Counted from the first letter of the stretch, positions 47,465-59,724 are shown. The stretch: 64,000 bases of DNA from Hymenoscyphus infarciens (GCA_001414345.1 LLCB01000220.1:36981-100980), one strand, 5' to 3'. The notes: generated by a model not told the origin, from the letters alone. Program-made: numbers and translations.

Positions 47465-50400
47465 CTACACCAAAGGCCCCCACTCTCCGAATAAATCAAA
47501 GGATTCCTTACTCCACGGTCCTGTTTTGGTCACCGGCCTCCTCTCCCTCCTTTTGCCTTCATTCTCCACATTATTCTTACTCGTAGAAAATGCAGGTACT
47601 GGAGGTCGACTCGACATAATCGTCGGATTTGGCTTCGTCAGCTTGAACGGTTGGTTCTTCATCGCTGCCATACTCAACACCAAATCCCCTCCACTGCTGT
47701 TGTCAGAACTCTGAGCGGTAGAGTCACCATCGTTCACAAAGCGAAACCCAGCCCCATTCGCAGGCCTGATATCGGGCATTGAGTTGAATCTTGGTGCAAC
47801 GGCTGGCGCAATCGGTTCCTGCAGACTTGAGTTTTCTTGCAGTGGTACATTGTCTGGAACTGTTCCCTCCCTTGGGGGACCAATGGGATCATTGAGGAGG
47901 GGTTCTGGTTGTACAGCTGACGTTGCGTCTGCAACTGGTGGCCTCTCCTCAACTGATGGAACGGGTGTGTTGGTAGATGAAGATTGAACAATAGACCGGA
48001 AATGTGCAATCGGACCCTGCAAATCCTCAGGGCTGATCTTTGGCAGTGAGGTAGAACCTTTCGGGGAGTTCTTGATCAGAGATAAGCCTGGGTTTATGTC
48101 TTTATCACTACTTTTCACTGCTTGAATAGAACTCTGGAGCCCAGCAGGCTGCTGCTCAGGGTTGGCCCCCTCTTTCACGGCTTTGCTGGAAGGCATGGGT
48201 GCCTTTTGAGCCAATTCAACCCTTGCCTCCTTTTCATTCAATTCTAGAGGTTGAATGGAGGCCATGTTCATCACTTGCGCAACCTGAATTGGAGTGGCAA
48301 TAGGGGACGTTTTAACAGCTTTAGCAACTTCGACTTGTTCAAGTGGTTCGTCCATCATCGAGGCTCGAGTCAAATCTATGTGATCGCTTTCATCGTCCGA
48401 ATCCTGAAATAGATCTTGTAGAGAAATCCCATTTGGGAGAACGGTATTGCCCCTGGCAAATCCTTTGCGAGGTAATATTTCCGAATCTGGAGGTCTAACC
48501 GAATCCGATACCTTGGGTGGTCCGGCTGCTCTTTCAGACTCGGGTGATGGAACTGCCTTCTTGGGTGGTGTATTTGTCTTTGAACTTCTAGCCGATTGTA
48601 AGGCCTTGGGCCCGGGTTTCTCTGCTAGACCAAGGGGTTGAGCAGAACTATCTTTCGAGGATTTTTCGTCTAGAAAGACATCTTTCGGTTTAGTAGGAAG
48701 AAGAGATTTCTTTTGACTGGGTGCGATACTAGCAGGCCTGGGCTCATTTGGTGGTGGCGATTCGGCTGTATATGACTGTGGAGGAGTATTTGATTTGGGC
48801 ATCGAATGCTTTGATGGCCCGTTCTTCTGGGTGTTTTTGTTTAGCCTCGAGTCTGGCGATGGGTTTTTAATCTCCGTGGTCTCCTCAAACATCATTTCGC
48901 TGTCAAATGTCCAGTCCTCAAATTCGTTTTCAACTGGGGATTCGTTCCTCAACTTTCCAACCATTCCGTCGTCCACAAAGTTCCGGGTTGCACTCGAACT
49001 TGGCTCGAGTGGTGGAATTGGAGGGCTCTCCATTAATTCAGAGGGGGGACTTTTTTGAGATAGCCTTCGATCGATGTCTTGATAATCAATGCCGCCATCG
49101 AGAGGGGAATCCAGAAGCAGAGAAGACGAAGTCATATCGTCCAGACCATGATCCAAATTCAGTCGAGGTCTTTTCCTGTTCAATCTAGCCTGTATATTTT
49201 CTTCTTGCTTCCGAGTGTATGCTTCAAGACGTAACGTCGCTTGGGATTGCGCGGGCTCGCTATTATCACTATATGAGTTGTTCAAGTTTGATTTCGTTCC
49301 ATTCTTGCTAACAGATTCGCGGTTCCCAGATGGACCAGAACTGGGACGGTCCATGAGCATCATCATTTTCCGTGGTGGGCGAGCCTTGATTCGTAGAGAC
49401 GATACTGGTCTATCTGGAACTGACCTGCTCTCCAGCCCTACTGGAGAATCTGTTAAACGACTGGGCTTGGAGGAAGTCTCAACATCTAACGGTGGACGAG
49501 CCAATTCTTCGGGTTCCCTCCTTGGGGTTTTCGTCTTTCGAACTGAAGCACTTTTCACTTTTGGCATCACTCTTTCTGATTCTGGTTCTGGTCGTCGGAC
49601 TTCGACCAACCTTTCGATATCTTCCGATGAAGAAGAGTCGGAACATTCGTCCATTTGAATTGGAGGAGCAACCTTTTTAGTCACTTTTTTGGAGGGCATG
49701 GGAGTGAGGCTATTCAGCGACAAAGCCACTCCAGTCAGGTTACTGGCATAAGTACTCTTCGGTGGAGGCGACCTTCGGCGCTTCATCTTCTGGGCTTTGG
49801 CCCTTTCTTTCCGTTTCTCCAATATATCCTTCTTCGAAATGGGTTCCGCCGGCGTGGAACCGGTACTTTCCGTGTCATCATCCAATGTCAAGTCAATCGT
49901 GGCTTTCGGTTTGTGGGTAACGGTTGGTTTATTGAAGGGCTCGTATTTTATGGTTGGCGCACTTGACGGCTTTGCAGCAGCCAAGGTCAACATTGTGCCA
50001 GTGAGATTCTGGGCATATCCAGATTTGGTCTGAGTCGACTCATTTGGCTTCCTCCTCTTTACTGGACGGCTGTTCTCGTGGCTATCTTGATTATTATTGT
50101 TCAAGAGTTGTCGCTCTTCGAATGGAGATGTTGTGGAAACAACAGCTCGACCATGATGACCAGATGGAGTCAGCAATGCTATCAAGGATTTTGGTTTGAG
50201 AGAAGACGATGGGGTTCCGAAATTCCGAACTCGCCCACCCATAGGATTTGGCGAGGCATTTGCCATGGCAGCCGCCCTCCCTTCCTTCTCCTTCTGCCGT
50301 TTGTTTAAAAGCTCGGAGAGATCCTGGTTCACAGTTTCCATCTGCTCCTCGACCTGGATCAGTGTGCCCCCTCGCTCGAGCTTCAATTCCTCTCCCTCTC

Positions 50401-50608
50401 CAAATTCATAGTCTTGTCGCCAATGTGAGTCGCCAACAAAATTGGACTTTTCATCGTATACCATAATCCTCTTGTTGAAGGTATGGAACCTGAGCTTTCC
50501 GTCTTGCCATCGCTTCTGCTTGCGGGTGATGTCTGTGGTGTACAGACATCTGAATTCGATGACGGGGGCGGTATTCTGTGTCTGGGGAACTTCGTAATGC
50601 GCGGTCAT
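47465..50608 (-). CDS. Mte1/Dbl2 family (ZGRF1-like N-terminal, DUF2439) DNA-repair protein
   Basis: Uninterrupted frame of 1,047 aa; the start MTAHYEVPQTQ has A at -3. Residues about 15-95 match the DUF2439/ZGRF1 N-terminal domain (VIEFRCLYTTDITRKQKRWQ, KLRFHTFNKRIMVYD, DYEFGEGEELKLERGG). The family is known from yeast Mte1 and fission yeast Dbl2, which bind the FANCM-type helicases Mph1/Fml1 and act on recombination intermediates. Three spaced short motifs follow, SLIALLTPSGHHGR, GYAQNLTGTMLTL and TYASNLTGVALSL, as in relatives. A long disordered Ser/Pro/Lys region comes next. The extreme C-terminus, TGPWSKESFDLFGEWGP, is also conserved. There is no helicase domain, as expected for the fungal form. 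Divergent from the HOB1-type gene. It is longer than yeast Mte1 but typical for filamentous fungi. Confidence 0.88.
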   Translation of the reverse strand: MTAHYEVPQTQNTAPVIEFRCLYTTDITRKQKRWQDGKLRFHTFNKRIMVYDEKSNFVGDSHWRQDYEFGEGEELKLERGGTLIQVEEQMETVNQDLSELLNKRQKEKEGRAAAMANASPNPMGGRVRNFGTPSSSLKPKSLIALLTPSGHHGRAVVSTTSPFEERQLLNNNNQDSHENSRPVKRRKPNESTQTKSGYAQNLTGTMLTLAAAKPSSAPTIKYEPFNKPTVTHKPKATIDLTLDDDTESTGSTPAEPISKKDILEKRKERAKAQKMKRRRSPPPKSTYASNLTGVALSLNSLTPMPSKKVTKKVAPPIQMDECSDSSSSEDIERLVEVRRPEPESERVMPKVKSASVRKTKTPRREPEELARPPLDVETSSKPSRLTDSPVGLESRSVPDRPVSSLRIKARPPRKMMMLMDRPSSGPSGNRESVSKNGTKSNLNNSYSDNSEPAQSQATLRLEAYTRKQEENIQARLNRKRPRLNLDHGLDDMTSSSLLLDSPLDGGIDYQDIDRRLSQKSPPSELMESPPIPPLEPSSSATRNFVDDGMVGKLRNESPVENEFEDWTFDSEMMFEETTEIKNPSPDSRLNKNTQKNGPSKHSMPKSNTPPQSYTAESPPPNEPRPASIAPSQKKSLLPTKPKDVFLDEKSSKDSSAQPLGLAEKPGPKALQSARSSKTNTPPKKAVPSPESERAAGPPKVSDSVRPPDSEILPRKGFARGNTVLPNGISLQDLFQDSDDESDHIDLTRASMMDEPLEQVEVAKAVKTSPIATPIQVAQVMNMASIQPLELNEKEARVELAQKAPMPSSKAVKEGANPEQQPAGLQSSIQAVKSSDKDINPGLSLIKNSPKGSTSLPKISPEDLQGPIAHFRSIVQSSSTNTPVPSVEERPPVADATSAVQPEPLLNDPIGPPREGTVPDNVPLQENSSLQEPIAPAVAPRFNSMPDIRPANGAGFRFVNDGDSTAQSSDNSSGGDLVLSMAAMKNQPFKLTKPNPTIMSSRPPVPAFSTSKNNVENEGKRRERRPVTKTGPWSKESFDLFGEWGPLV

Positions 50609-51513
50609 TGTGGATGCTCGAGCATTGGAGAATGCTGCCCTGTTCGCGTAGGGAGTCGGAACAATTCATTGCATATGTTCTTTTCGAAAGGTGCGCTCAT
50701 CAAGTCTGCAGATGTACAGCAGTGTGTTGAAGTAGGGGCTCCTGGTTTGATGATGTTATCGAGTCGCGTCGCGAAAATGTTCTGGAGGGACCCGATGCCA
50801 CTGACACCTGGGCACGTGAACTATCCTTCCGCCTACCCTGGAAGGTCCCTTCTGGAAAAAAACAAGACAATCCTCTTCTAACCGACTAATAATGCAATAA
50901 TTATTGATACCATTTATTCTCGTTCTTTAGCTTCCTGATATCCCGCCCGTAAATGATCAACGAGATACGATACTACAGGGGTCTCATTTAGGCGTCATCT
51001 TGCCTGATACCAGTCCCAGTACACGGTACGGTGAGGTGAGCTCTGCGGGCAAGGCAAGCTCGCAAGACCTCTGCCAACGCTGTACTGTATGTACGTACAG
51101 TTCCGTAAATGCACACCGGGATTCCGTCGTGTCAATTCACATCCTCTTCCCCTCTTGCTCCTCTCTGATCTCACCCCTCTACTGTATCCACCTCACATCC
51201 AAGGCAACGAACGCCATCTCCAACCTCTCGTGCCTTTCTATCCGTATTCCCTCACCAAGCGCGAGTAACCTAGTGAGGCTGTGCCAGCACCACCGGCCTT
51301 GCTTCTTCCTCCCAAGTACATCTCATTTGGTTTTTTTGTCCACCTGTTGTCAACTCTCCCAACTGCCTCCCTCCCTCTCTACGTGATCATTGAATTGGTT
51401 CGCATCGATCGACTTCATCGCGTCACGTCGCCAAATATTATCCTTCCTCGCCAAATACTTGGCAGGCAAGAGTCCCTACAAACAATTTCTACACAACACC
51501 ATTTACAGCAACC
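50609..51513. promoter_or_regulatory. shared divergent promoter region of the MTE1-type and HOB1-type genes
   Basis: 905 bp between the two start codons. It contains GCGTCGCGAAAA-like sequence at about 50766-50776, a CACGTG E-box at 50813-50818 and pyrimidine-rich tracts at about 51353-51380 before the HOB1-type start, as is common upstream of fungal genes. No further gene is supported here. Roles of the motifs are inferred from sequence only. Confidence 0.5.
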
Positions 51514-53079
51514 ATGAATTCCATGCAGCGACAGATCGCGAAAGCGAGAGGGAAGGGTGGTTCAGATAATGCCAAAGTCTCTGTGCTGCTCAATGATTTC
51601 GAAGATGCGGATAAGATGCTTGGGAAGGTTAGTTGTAGCCCAGCCATATACCCTTCAAGGTTCATGGTGGGGGAGCTCTGCTAACAAATGTATTGTCTAG
51701 ATTATCGAAGCTTCCAAATCCTGGCGCGATTCCTGGGTCTCTATTCTCAACATCCAGCTGGGAACTGTCACTTTATTCGAGGAGTTATATGACCCCATTG
51801 TTGGTGCGAGCGACGGTCATGGCCACGAGCCCGTTATGACATCGGATGCCCAACTCGATCGAACGGCCAAACTTAAGGTTGTATACGCGGATTTAAAGAC
51901 GGATCTTCTCGAAGAGGTTGCTATGATGGATGCGAGAATTATAAAACCTGCCACCGATGCGAAAGATTTCCTACAGCCTCTGCGAAAGACAATTAAGAAG
52001 AGAGAAAATAAGAGGGTGGATTGGGAGCGTTACATTGACAAAGTCAACACTTTACAATCGAAGAAGCTGAAGCGAACCGATCGCGAAAATGCAGCTTTAG
52101 CAAAGGCCGAGGAAGACCTTGCAGGCGCCGCAGATGTATGTTTTATCCCAAATTCTTTCTGTACAGGCTGTCGACGTCGCAAAGCGGCGACAGTCTGTGG
52201 AACATGCTCTAATTGTTGTTATAGGCTTTCAAAGTCGCAGACGACAACCTGAAGGAGAAGCTTCCCCCCTTGATTGCCGCCGCCTTTTCGATAATCCCCC
52301 ATCTCTTGAGCGTCCAAATCATGATCCAAAATACCCTCCTTGCCCAATACTACACAGTCCTCCACAATTACTGCGAGGAGAATGGATTTCCTTCACCCCC
52401 ACCACCGATGGCAGACGTTATCTCTGTATGGGAAATGGACTTCACTCCCATAAAAGAGCAAGTAGAAAGAATCAACTGTATCGCGCGAGGAAAAGTCGTC
52501 CATCAACCAATGGCACTTGGAGACGACCCCAATCGCAAAGCATCAGGTTCAGTGACCGGCCTAAACGTCCGCAATGGATTCTCAAGACGAACCCCTTCCC
52601 AAGGAAAGGTCTCAGCACCACCGTCCCCCAACCCAGAACCCCAAGATGCCCCTAGACCTATGCGAATACAATCCGCCTCCACCGTCCCCGTTTACTCACC
52701 CCCAGCACCCGAGCCATCACCCTCCCCCGAACCACCTTCATACACAACTCCCGATTACTCAAAATCCCTAACCCCCGTCTCCTCGTACTCAGCTCACTCC
52801 CCTGCCGGTCCAAGTATGGATTACTTCCAACGCGGAACCGTAAGCAAGAAGAAGCCCCCGCCTCCTCCACCGAAACCGAAACGTATCGCTTCCCGGAACT
52901 TCTTCCCGATTGCAGAGGCGGTATACTCTTTTGATGGCCAGAGCGAGGGAGATCTTAGTTTTCGGGAGGGAGACCAGATTAAGGTTCTTAAGAAGACGGA
53001 GAGTACTGATGATTGGTGGGAGGGTGAGCTGAGGGGGAAGAAGGGGAGTTTTCCGGCGAATTATTGCAAGCTTGTTTAG
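51514..53079 (+). CDS. BAR-SH3 protein, Rvs167/Hob1 (amphiphysin) family
   Basis: Three exons, 51514-51627, 51701-52135 and 52225-53079, giving 467 aa. Both introns (73 and 89 nt) fall between codons. The role in this family is to bind and bend plasma membrane at endocytic sites and actin patches, in yeast as a dimer with Rvs161. The BAR domain spans about 1-240 (MNSMQRQIAKARGKGG, DFEDADKMLGKIIEASKSWRDSW, LKVVYADLKTDLLEEV). A Pro/Ser-rich linker with a KKKPPPPPPKPKR stretch follows. The C-terminal SH3 domain at about 412-467 has the ALYDF-like AVYSFDGQ, the DDWWEGE ligand-binding Trp pair and GSFPANYCKLV. The start has A at -3. The length is typical for Hob1. The second intron contains a short GC-rich inverted repeat (CTGTCG...CGACAG), probably incidental. 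Confidence 0.95.
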
Positions 53080-56000
53080 CGGGTTTTTAGATGGGAGAAA
53101 TGGAAGGGAACGGGAAATAGGATATTATGAATGTGCATGTGCTTGGTGCATGATTTTATGATTGATGACATTTGATGGAGGTCAAGGGAAAATTCATTGT
53201 GTTTTGAGATGGATGGGTAGGTTTGTGGGTTGGTAGGTTGGCGTTGGGAGTTTGTGGGACGGGGTGGGACGATACTGGGTAATTAAAATGAAATACATGA
53301 GCTTTGAGGAGTCTGATTTTTAGATGGGATTTTTACTATCTGTGGTCAATTTTCGAGTCCCCGATTTGTTGGGCTTGCGTACACGTGGATCGAGCAACAG
53401 CTGGTGTTCGCTTTCGTCACGATGAGGATGCATTCTCATTATGGCAAGAGAAGAAGACTTGAAAGGCTGCTCAATTTGAAAGTTCTCTTTTTTTTTCCCC
53501 TCTTGCTCTTCTTTTTAGAAATGGAGGAGTCGAGGGTTTTATCGTGGATTCTTTGGTTATTTTCGAGTTCTTGGGGGGCGATGTTTGGGGGTTTGGATGT
53601 TGTTTTTTCCCTTTCTTTCTTTTTCTTTTGCCCGAGTTCTGTCTTTTGCTCGAGTACTGTCTTTTAATGGAAGTGGGGTTTTGGATATATTTTTTCCTTT
53701 TTCCTTTGGTACTCACGAAGTCCTTTGTCTTGCTGAGTGTGATCATCACTTGGTTCCAAGGAGCTGGATAACGTGGTGGTCTTGAGGAATTCGGTGAGGA
53801 ATTTGGTGAGGAGGTGGGTTAGTAATTATCCATAAGTGTTTCGTTTCGTGGGCTCCTCGCGTCTACGAGCTTTGTTTTGGTGGTTTTTATTGTTGGTTTT
53901 TTTGTTTGAATTCTTGGTTTGTTACTAGATGGGAGTTTTATTGTGTGGACTTGGGTGCCCTTGGTTCTGTATAACTATGTCTGTAGAATTGAGCTTATTG
54001 CTTGGAGGGAGCTAGTGTAAACAGCCTGCCTTTTTTCTGCGTCTTTTGTCTTGTTGACTCTTTTAGGTCGGCGTAGGATTGGTGTGTGGGTTTTAGGTGA
54101 GAATTTGTGTTTGTTGGATATGTGGAAGTGATATGGAAGTGATGGAAAACATTTCACGTATTATTCCCCAGAAAAAATGAGGATATATTCACAATAAGGC
54201 GAAAACTAGCAGATTGGGGGTGTCTTGTTGAGCGGGTGTCTCTTCTAGGACCAGTAGTTCGTCTCTGATGCTCTCTTTTCGCTGCACTTGTTGATCGCGT
54301 TCTTGAAAGGGAATTGTAGCTAATACTAGGTACAGTGGTGTTAAAGTTAAGAAAACGCGTGACGTTCCTGTTGTCGAAATTTGGTTTGCTGTCGAATCTT
54401 AGTTGGAGTTTATAGGGTTAAGGTTTTGAAACAAATTTCTCCTTCTGCATCTGTCTCCTCAAGACTCCAGGGCCTACTGTGAAAGCTTCCGAGTTCAGTG
54501 TCGCTGATAGTTTTTGGCTTTTTGAGACGCTATATCCTTTTGTTCTTCTTCACATTTTGCAGTATAAACATCTATATTCACGGCCTTCCTGTACCTTTAG
54601 ATTTCTAAAGTTAGGGGTCAAAGACGTACCTTGTGGGAATCGGTGGGGTGTTGTCTTGTATATATACGTATGATGGTCTCGATAATCAAGGTTCTTCTGG
54701 GATTTTCAGTACAATGGTATTGGACAATCTCTCCTTGTAGCAATATTGTCTTTTAATGGTTTCAACTCACCCCTCAAGTTCTTAGGTTGGATATGTTTTC
54801 TTATATGAGTTCCGTGGTGTCATTTGGAAGCTAAGATGAAATGGGAATGTAGCCTTGGGTGGGTGGGATAGAGAAGAGACGTAAGAGTATCTTTAAGTTT
54901 AGGTTTGCCTACACTTCCGGTTGTGCTAGAATATACGAGTGTTGACGGAAGTGAAAATCCTCTTTCTCTCCTTTCATATGAACTTCGGTCGGTTGGCATA
55001 GCTAGGTTTCATCATGGCCGTTCAGATCCTTTCGGAAATCGAGGTTTATTGTGGTTGGAAGAACTTGTCATATTCTCAGCACTGTGCTCGGTGTCTTTTA
55101 CAACGAACAAGGTTTACAGTTGTATTTTTGTTATTTTTTATACACTTTAAAAGTTTGTAGCTCTTAAAAACGACTTGATGAGATCTTTTGTTGTCGAAAT
55201 TTCAACTACTGCCGAATTGAGTATCTTTGTTACTATAAATTTCAAACACGACAGATTTTGTAATGTGGATTTGAAGAGTCTTCAGTTATTAAAAATATGA
55301 CTCTTCAGTTATTAAAAATATACTCGTCTTCAACGGGGTTTGACCCGCGATTCCTCTGGGTGATTTTCTTGGTAGCATTCTCCTTAATAGGTCGGTCACT
55401 CACAAGCCACGGAAAATTGAGTATCTTTTTAGCCAGGGGGCACGGGATGCTCGAAGAGTAATTGTTAAACTTTCACTAGACCCTTGGTTAGTAGTAGAAG
55501 AGCAGACACAGAGCACCTGAAAGACTATACTTTCTCTTCATATATGTGGAATTTTACTCACACTTTGTCTAGAATATAATGGAACTTCACTAATTCTATC
55601 CAGGAAGCTCTAGGACAGCTTTAGATAGAGACAGTGATGATCTTAATAATCTATATCTGAAAAACATTTAAGAAATACAACTTTCTATTACGTTTCCAAA
55701 GAATGAAGTTTATTCAATACAGTTACCTAGATTAGTTAATAATTAGAAAGTCAAATTTCATTACATCCTTTTGTAAACTCTGTGCTTTATTAAAGTCGAT
55801 TCATTCTCCTTATATAATTCAATTTCTCAAGTGAACATATGATCTGGGATATTAAGGCCTATATCTAAATAACATTCAAGTGATAAAATAAATACTATCC
55901 TTTATAGTTATTTGAATTGATTGAAGTTGATTTTTCCGTTACTCTAAGCGTCTCGTATAAGTGAATCATTCCCGTCTCTATACGATGAGCTCAGAACACC

Positions 56001-56442
56001 TACGAATTATTGACAATGAGTGCTAGCTCCAAGTTTCTTACTACTCCATGGAAAGTGAAATAGATAAGGCCCCCCCTTTTTTTCAGCTAAATATGCAGCT
56101 ACGAATGCAGGCTTAGATGGGGATAAACCAATATTCTGAGCCGCACATGATGACTCTCTGCTGGATGCAACGAAATGCCAATTAGGAGTCACAATCAGCT
56201 CACTATAACGCTCTCCGAATCTACTTCTTCCTGCGATAAGGAATTTTCTGGCAGCAACTGCACTGTTTCAACCCATCGTGTTAGCTCCAACAGTTTTTAT
56301 TGCTTCCGAACGGTTATACACTTGCTAGCCCCTATCTTGTTAGTCTGAAGCTACGGGTTGGAGCCTCGCGTGCTGAAAGCACGCCTGTTGGCATATTTTC
56401 GCTAAGCAAACACTTCCAACCCTCTGTTTGCTCAGTAGATCA
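53080..56442. other. gene-poor region downstream of the HOB1-type gene
   Basis: The 3' UTR of the HOB1-type gene probably occupies the first few hundred bases. The rest is T-rich on plus, then AT-rich after about 55 kb. Frames are short and unsupported. I see no element ends. A GGGTTTGACCC-type stretch near 55336 was considered as tRNA-like and dropped. Confidence 0.45.
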
Positions 56443-56724
56443 ATGGCTGACTTTAATAATCCAGTGCGTGGCGAACTGCCAAATTGCTACATAGTGTATG
56501 CCCTTGGAGTTGCCGTGCACCCTGAATACACTTGTCGGGATATCGCTAGTGAGGCGGTGAAGCTGCTCCTAGATTATGAGGAGCGTGAGAAGGGCGTGAA
56601 GGAAGTTTTTGAATAGTTCGGTCCCGTCAGTGCTGCCTCTAAAGGCGTCTTCAAAAAGCTGGGTTTTGAAGACCGTGGTCTGAGGGTTTTTGGTGATGTG
56701 ATTGGACATGAATTAGAATTTTGA
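56443..56724 (+). pseudogene. GNAT N-acetyltransferase relic
   Basis: The frame from MADFNNPVRGELPNCYIVYA continues LGVAVHPEYTCRDIASEAVKLLL, the acetyl-CoA-binding motif region of GNAT enzymes (normally R/Q-x-x-G-x-G/A; here TCRDIA). A TAG at 56614-56616 interrupts it. The same frame then reads FGPVSAASKGVFKKLGFEDRG, the typical GNAT C-terminal motif, to a natural stop at 56722-56724. CAG to TAG is a RIP-type change, so the stop may once have been Gln. The N-terminal half of a normal GNAT domain is missing or decayed beyond recognition. Confidence 0.72.
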
Positions 56725-58301
56725 GACATATGGGTTTTAATTATATACAAGTGACGAAGATTAGGATCGGCTGTAACAACTGAGGCATGACTTTAACGGA
56801 ATGTTATGGTGTGGAAAACTCCCTTGAATAAGAAAAAAAGCTCACTTACCTACAGCAATCTCAAAGTGGACTTGAAAAGACTAGCGAAATAAGCCTAATA
56901 TATAAATGTGTTTCTTTTCTTGTAGTTTAAATCGCATAAGCACGAAGCAATCTGCAAAGCACCTTCACGTCTTTGTAATCCTTTGAACGTTCGCTTATTT
57001 CCACGAAAACAAATCTTCACTCTCAAAAGATTCTATTGTCTGATCTTCTCTTTCGCTTATCATTTAAGCACGATATTTCACGACACGAACGAAAGGAAAA
57101 CTTCCGGCAGTAGAACACTTTTCAACACTATACTTTGACCTGAACACTCCTTATTCGGATTTTTCATGTGAACGCTAATAAGTCAGATGATTTAAACAAG
57201 TTTTAGCGTATGTAAAGTAAAGCAAGTATGCTAAGAAAACGAGAAACCATATCTAGCCAAAAGAACGCACTATGAACTACGCTATAGTCAATACCCATCA
57301 GGTAAAGTGTCGCCATCATATTTGTACTTTTCATTGCCTTAATGGATTCCAGTAGACGTGTTGTGATATGCTCTAAATAGACCAAAGAACTTCCTAGCTT
57401 TCCTTATTCACTAAGTCAACCTAGGGCCCTGAGCCGCACCACCTTTCTATTGCATGAAACTGTAGCTTTTTCAAACCATCTACAGTAGTGCTTCTTGAGC
57501 GAGCCTAACACTTATTTTGTTCTCATTAAATTTCTCCTCTCAGCGTATTGGTCGACTCGCTGTTAGTAGCAACCCACACTCGCTTACCAAGCTATATAAA
57601 ACCCCAAATGACACAGCCAAGGAGCCAACAACGATTCGTTGTCGTTAGTTTCAGTTCGAAGATCATTCTAACTCCTAGATTTCATCACAGACAGACAATA
57701 GCTTCTATTTCAGAGAAGTTTCTGCTAAAACCTCATTGATACTATGAAACCGTCTTTTAACTTGAAGCTCACCTAAGTTAAAAAATAACTCGAAGATTAT
57801 TCTCTGTGGATCACAGAAATGGTGTCGAAAAAGAAGTTGCATTCAAATTACCGATGCCAATTTCTAGTAGTCTAAGGTATAACTAAGGGGAATTACCTTT
57901 CAGGTAATAACACTATTGCTAAGGTAGCAGAGAAAGTGGAAGATATACTTACCGAGTTTCTTACAAAACGAGCGTAAATCAAGGCGGGAGGTTGACGCAA
58001 AGGTGTCATCCGTGTCTGTGGTTTACTTGGTAACTCAAATTGAGTGTAGTTAATCTGAATTGCTAAGTAAAAAAAAGGGTAGATTGTCAATCTAGGAAGT
58101 GGCTTGGATATTGTCGACGTCAAGGGAAGTTCTAATAGAAGGTGACAAGTACTTGAAAGGTACTACCTGCTTTAAAGAGGATGGTGGAGTACGAATGCTC
58201 GTTAAAGAACCAAGCAAGATTATTTATTTAAGGCACAATCACTATGGGATTTTTGAGTTGTATCATCAATGAGAAAGATATGCTGTTGTTTGAGACTCTG
58301 T
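56725..58301. other. intergenic, AT-rich
   Basis: No gene or repeat is recognised. Frames of 60-76 codons are unsupported. Confidence 0.4.
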
Positions 58302-58306
58302 AGAGT

Positions 58307-58490
58307 TGTTGTGGGGTGCACACGTGACCTGGCGGACCTGTATATAGTTACGAAAGTGCCCCGCACTCTCCTCTTCTCTTTAGCAGACGTTTTATATACT
58401 ACATAATTGATCATATTGAATCTACCTTTCTTTTGAGCCTCGACTAGGGCAAGATAACGAAACTACGTTCGATACGACCATCCTGTGATA
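58307..58490. repeat. left LTR of TRIM-like copy 1
   Basis: 184 bp. It aligns without gaps to 59536-59719 as far as I can read. It retains more G and C than its partner. Confidence 0.88.
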
Positions 58491-59535
58491 TGGTAGTAAT
58501 GCTATAATTCGATTCTAGACAAGCCTCTATCGAATAACGAACCCTCGCACTTCCGTATACGCTCTATCGCACATCCACCACTTCTACTCTACCCACTCTG
58601 CTCCGCAACCCACATCTGCGAACTCCTCTTTGAGTCCTGAGTCTTCGATCTGTCCTGCCTCTTCGATCTGCTCTGCCTTGCCGAGCCTTCGATCTACCCT
58701 CGCTAAACCTCACCTCTACCTCTCGCCCCTACCGTGATCTTACACTCGTACACTTAAATCGAATACTGGCCTGTACTAGTACGACCCTGTATAGGGCGTA
58801 TAACCGTCTCCCGGGAAGCTCGATTAGTGGTGAGCACGACGTAAGGCACTACTCTACCTTAATTTACTCCGCTCCGTAACCTACATCTGCGAACTCCTCT
58901 TTCAGTCTTGAATCTTCCGAATCTTCGATCTACTCTACGAAAGTCCGCATCCTATATCTGCGAACTTCTCTTTAAGTCCCGAGTCTTCGATCTGCCTGCC
59001 TCTTCGATCTACCTGCCTCTTTGATCTGCCTGCCTTAGCATATCTACAGCCTCGCTTTCGTCCTCCTTAAGTAGCTATGGCAACCTCTAAGCCCAAGCTC
59101 TCCTCTCCTCTCCTCTTCTCTTCGACAAGTTAATAACTCGGACGTTGCTATAGCAACCGCCTAACATATATACTCGATAGCTTCGACTTTATATCTTATC
59201 GAATTCTTACTCTCCTACTCCTTATATCGATACACACCTCTAAGACGTAGTATAGGCTAGTAGAATACGTTCATAAGGCACGGTTTAAAGCGTTCTTAAG
59301 TAACTCGGAAGAGACTAGTTATAGATACGCTAGCTAGGGTGTAGATTCCTCGAAGCCTATCTCTAATCAGTAAACCAGCGTAGGAGAATAGGTGGCTTAA
59401 AAGCCCTAGGTTATTTATACCTATACTAAGGTACTATGCTTAGAGAGGAACCTTACTTAAGAACTAGAAGACGGATTATAGCTTTATTATTTCTTCTTTT
59501 TAATCTTCGAAGCCGACCTTTCTTTTAGAGAGATA

Positions 59536-59719
59536 TATTATAGAGTATATACGTAACCTAGCAGACCTATATATAGTTACGAAAGTGCTCTACACTCTCC
59601 TCTTCTCTTTAGCAGACGTTTTATATACTATATAATTGATTATATTGAATCTACCTTTCTTTTAAGCCTCGACTAGGGCAAGATAACGAAACTACGTTCG
59701 ATACGACTATCCTGTAATA
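59536..59719. repeat. right LTR of TRIM-like copy 1
   Basis: 184 bp. Differences from the left LTR are overwhelmingly G-to-A and C-to-T. In the first 23 bases all eight differences have A or T in this copy. Confidence 0.88.
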
Positions 59720-59724
59720 AGAGT

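Larger units (their letters stand above)
58307..59719. mobile_element. miniature LTR retrotransposon (TRIM-like), copy 1
   Basis: 1,413 bp with two 184-bp LTRs (58307-58490 and 59536-59719). A perfect 5-bp target duplication AGAGT lies at 58302-58306 and 59720-59724. The first LTR begins TGTTGTGG and ends GTGATA (a RIPed CA end). Directly after it, TGGTAGTAATGC at 58491 resembles a primer-binding site for initiator tRNA-Met (TGGTAGC type). A short purine run AGAGAGAT precedes the second LTR. The 1,045-bp interior has no gag or pol frame, so it moved only with help from another element. The second LTR is more AT-mutated than the first. Confidence 0.88.

Noticed and set aside
55330..55425. GGGTTTGACCC-type loop resembling a tRNA T-arm
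   Set aside because: The stem is only about four pairs and no A box or acceptor stem could be built on either strand.
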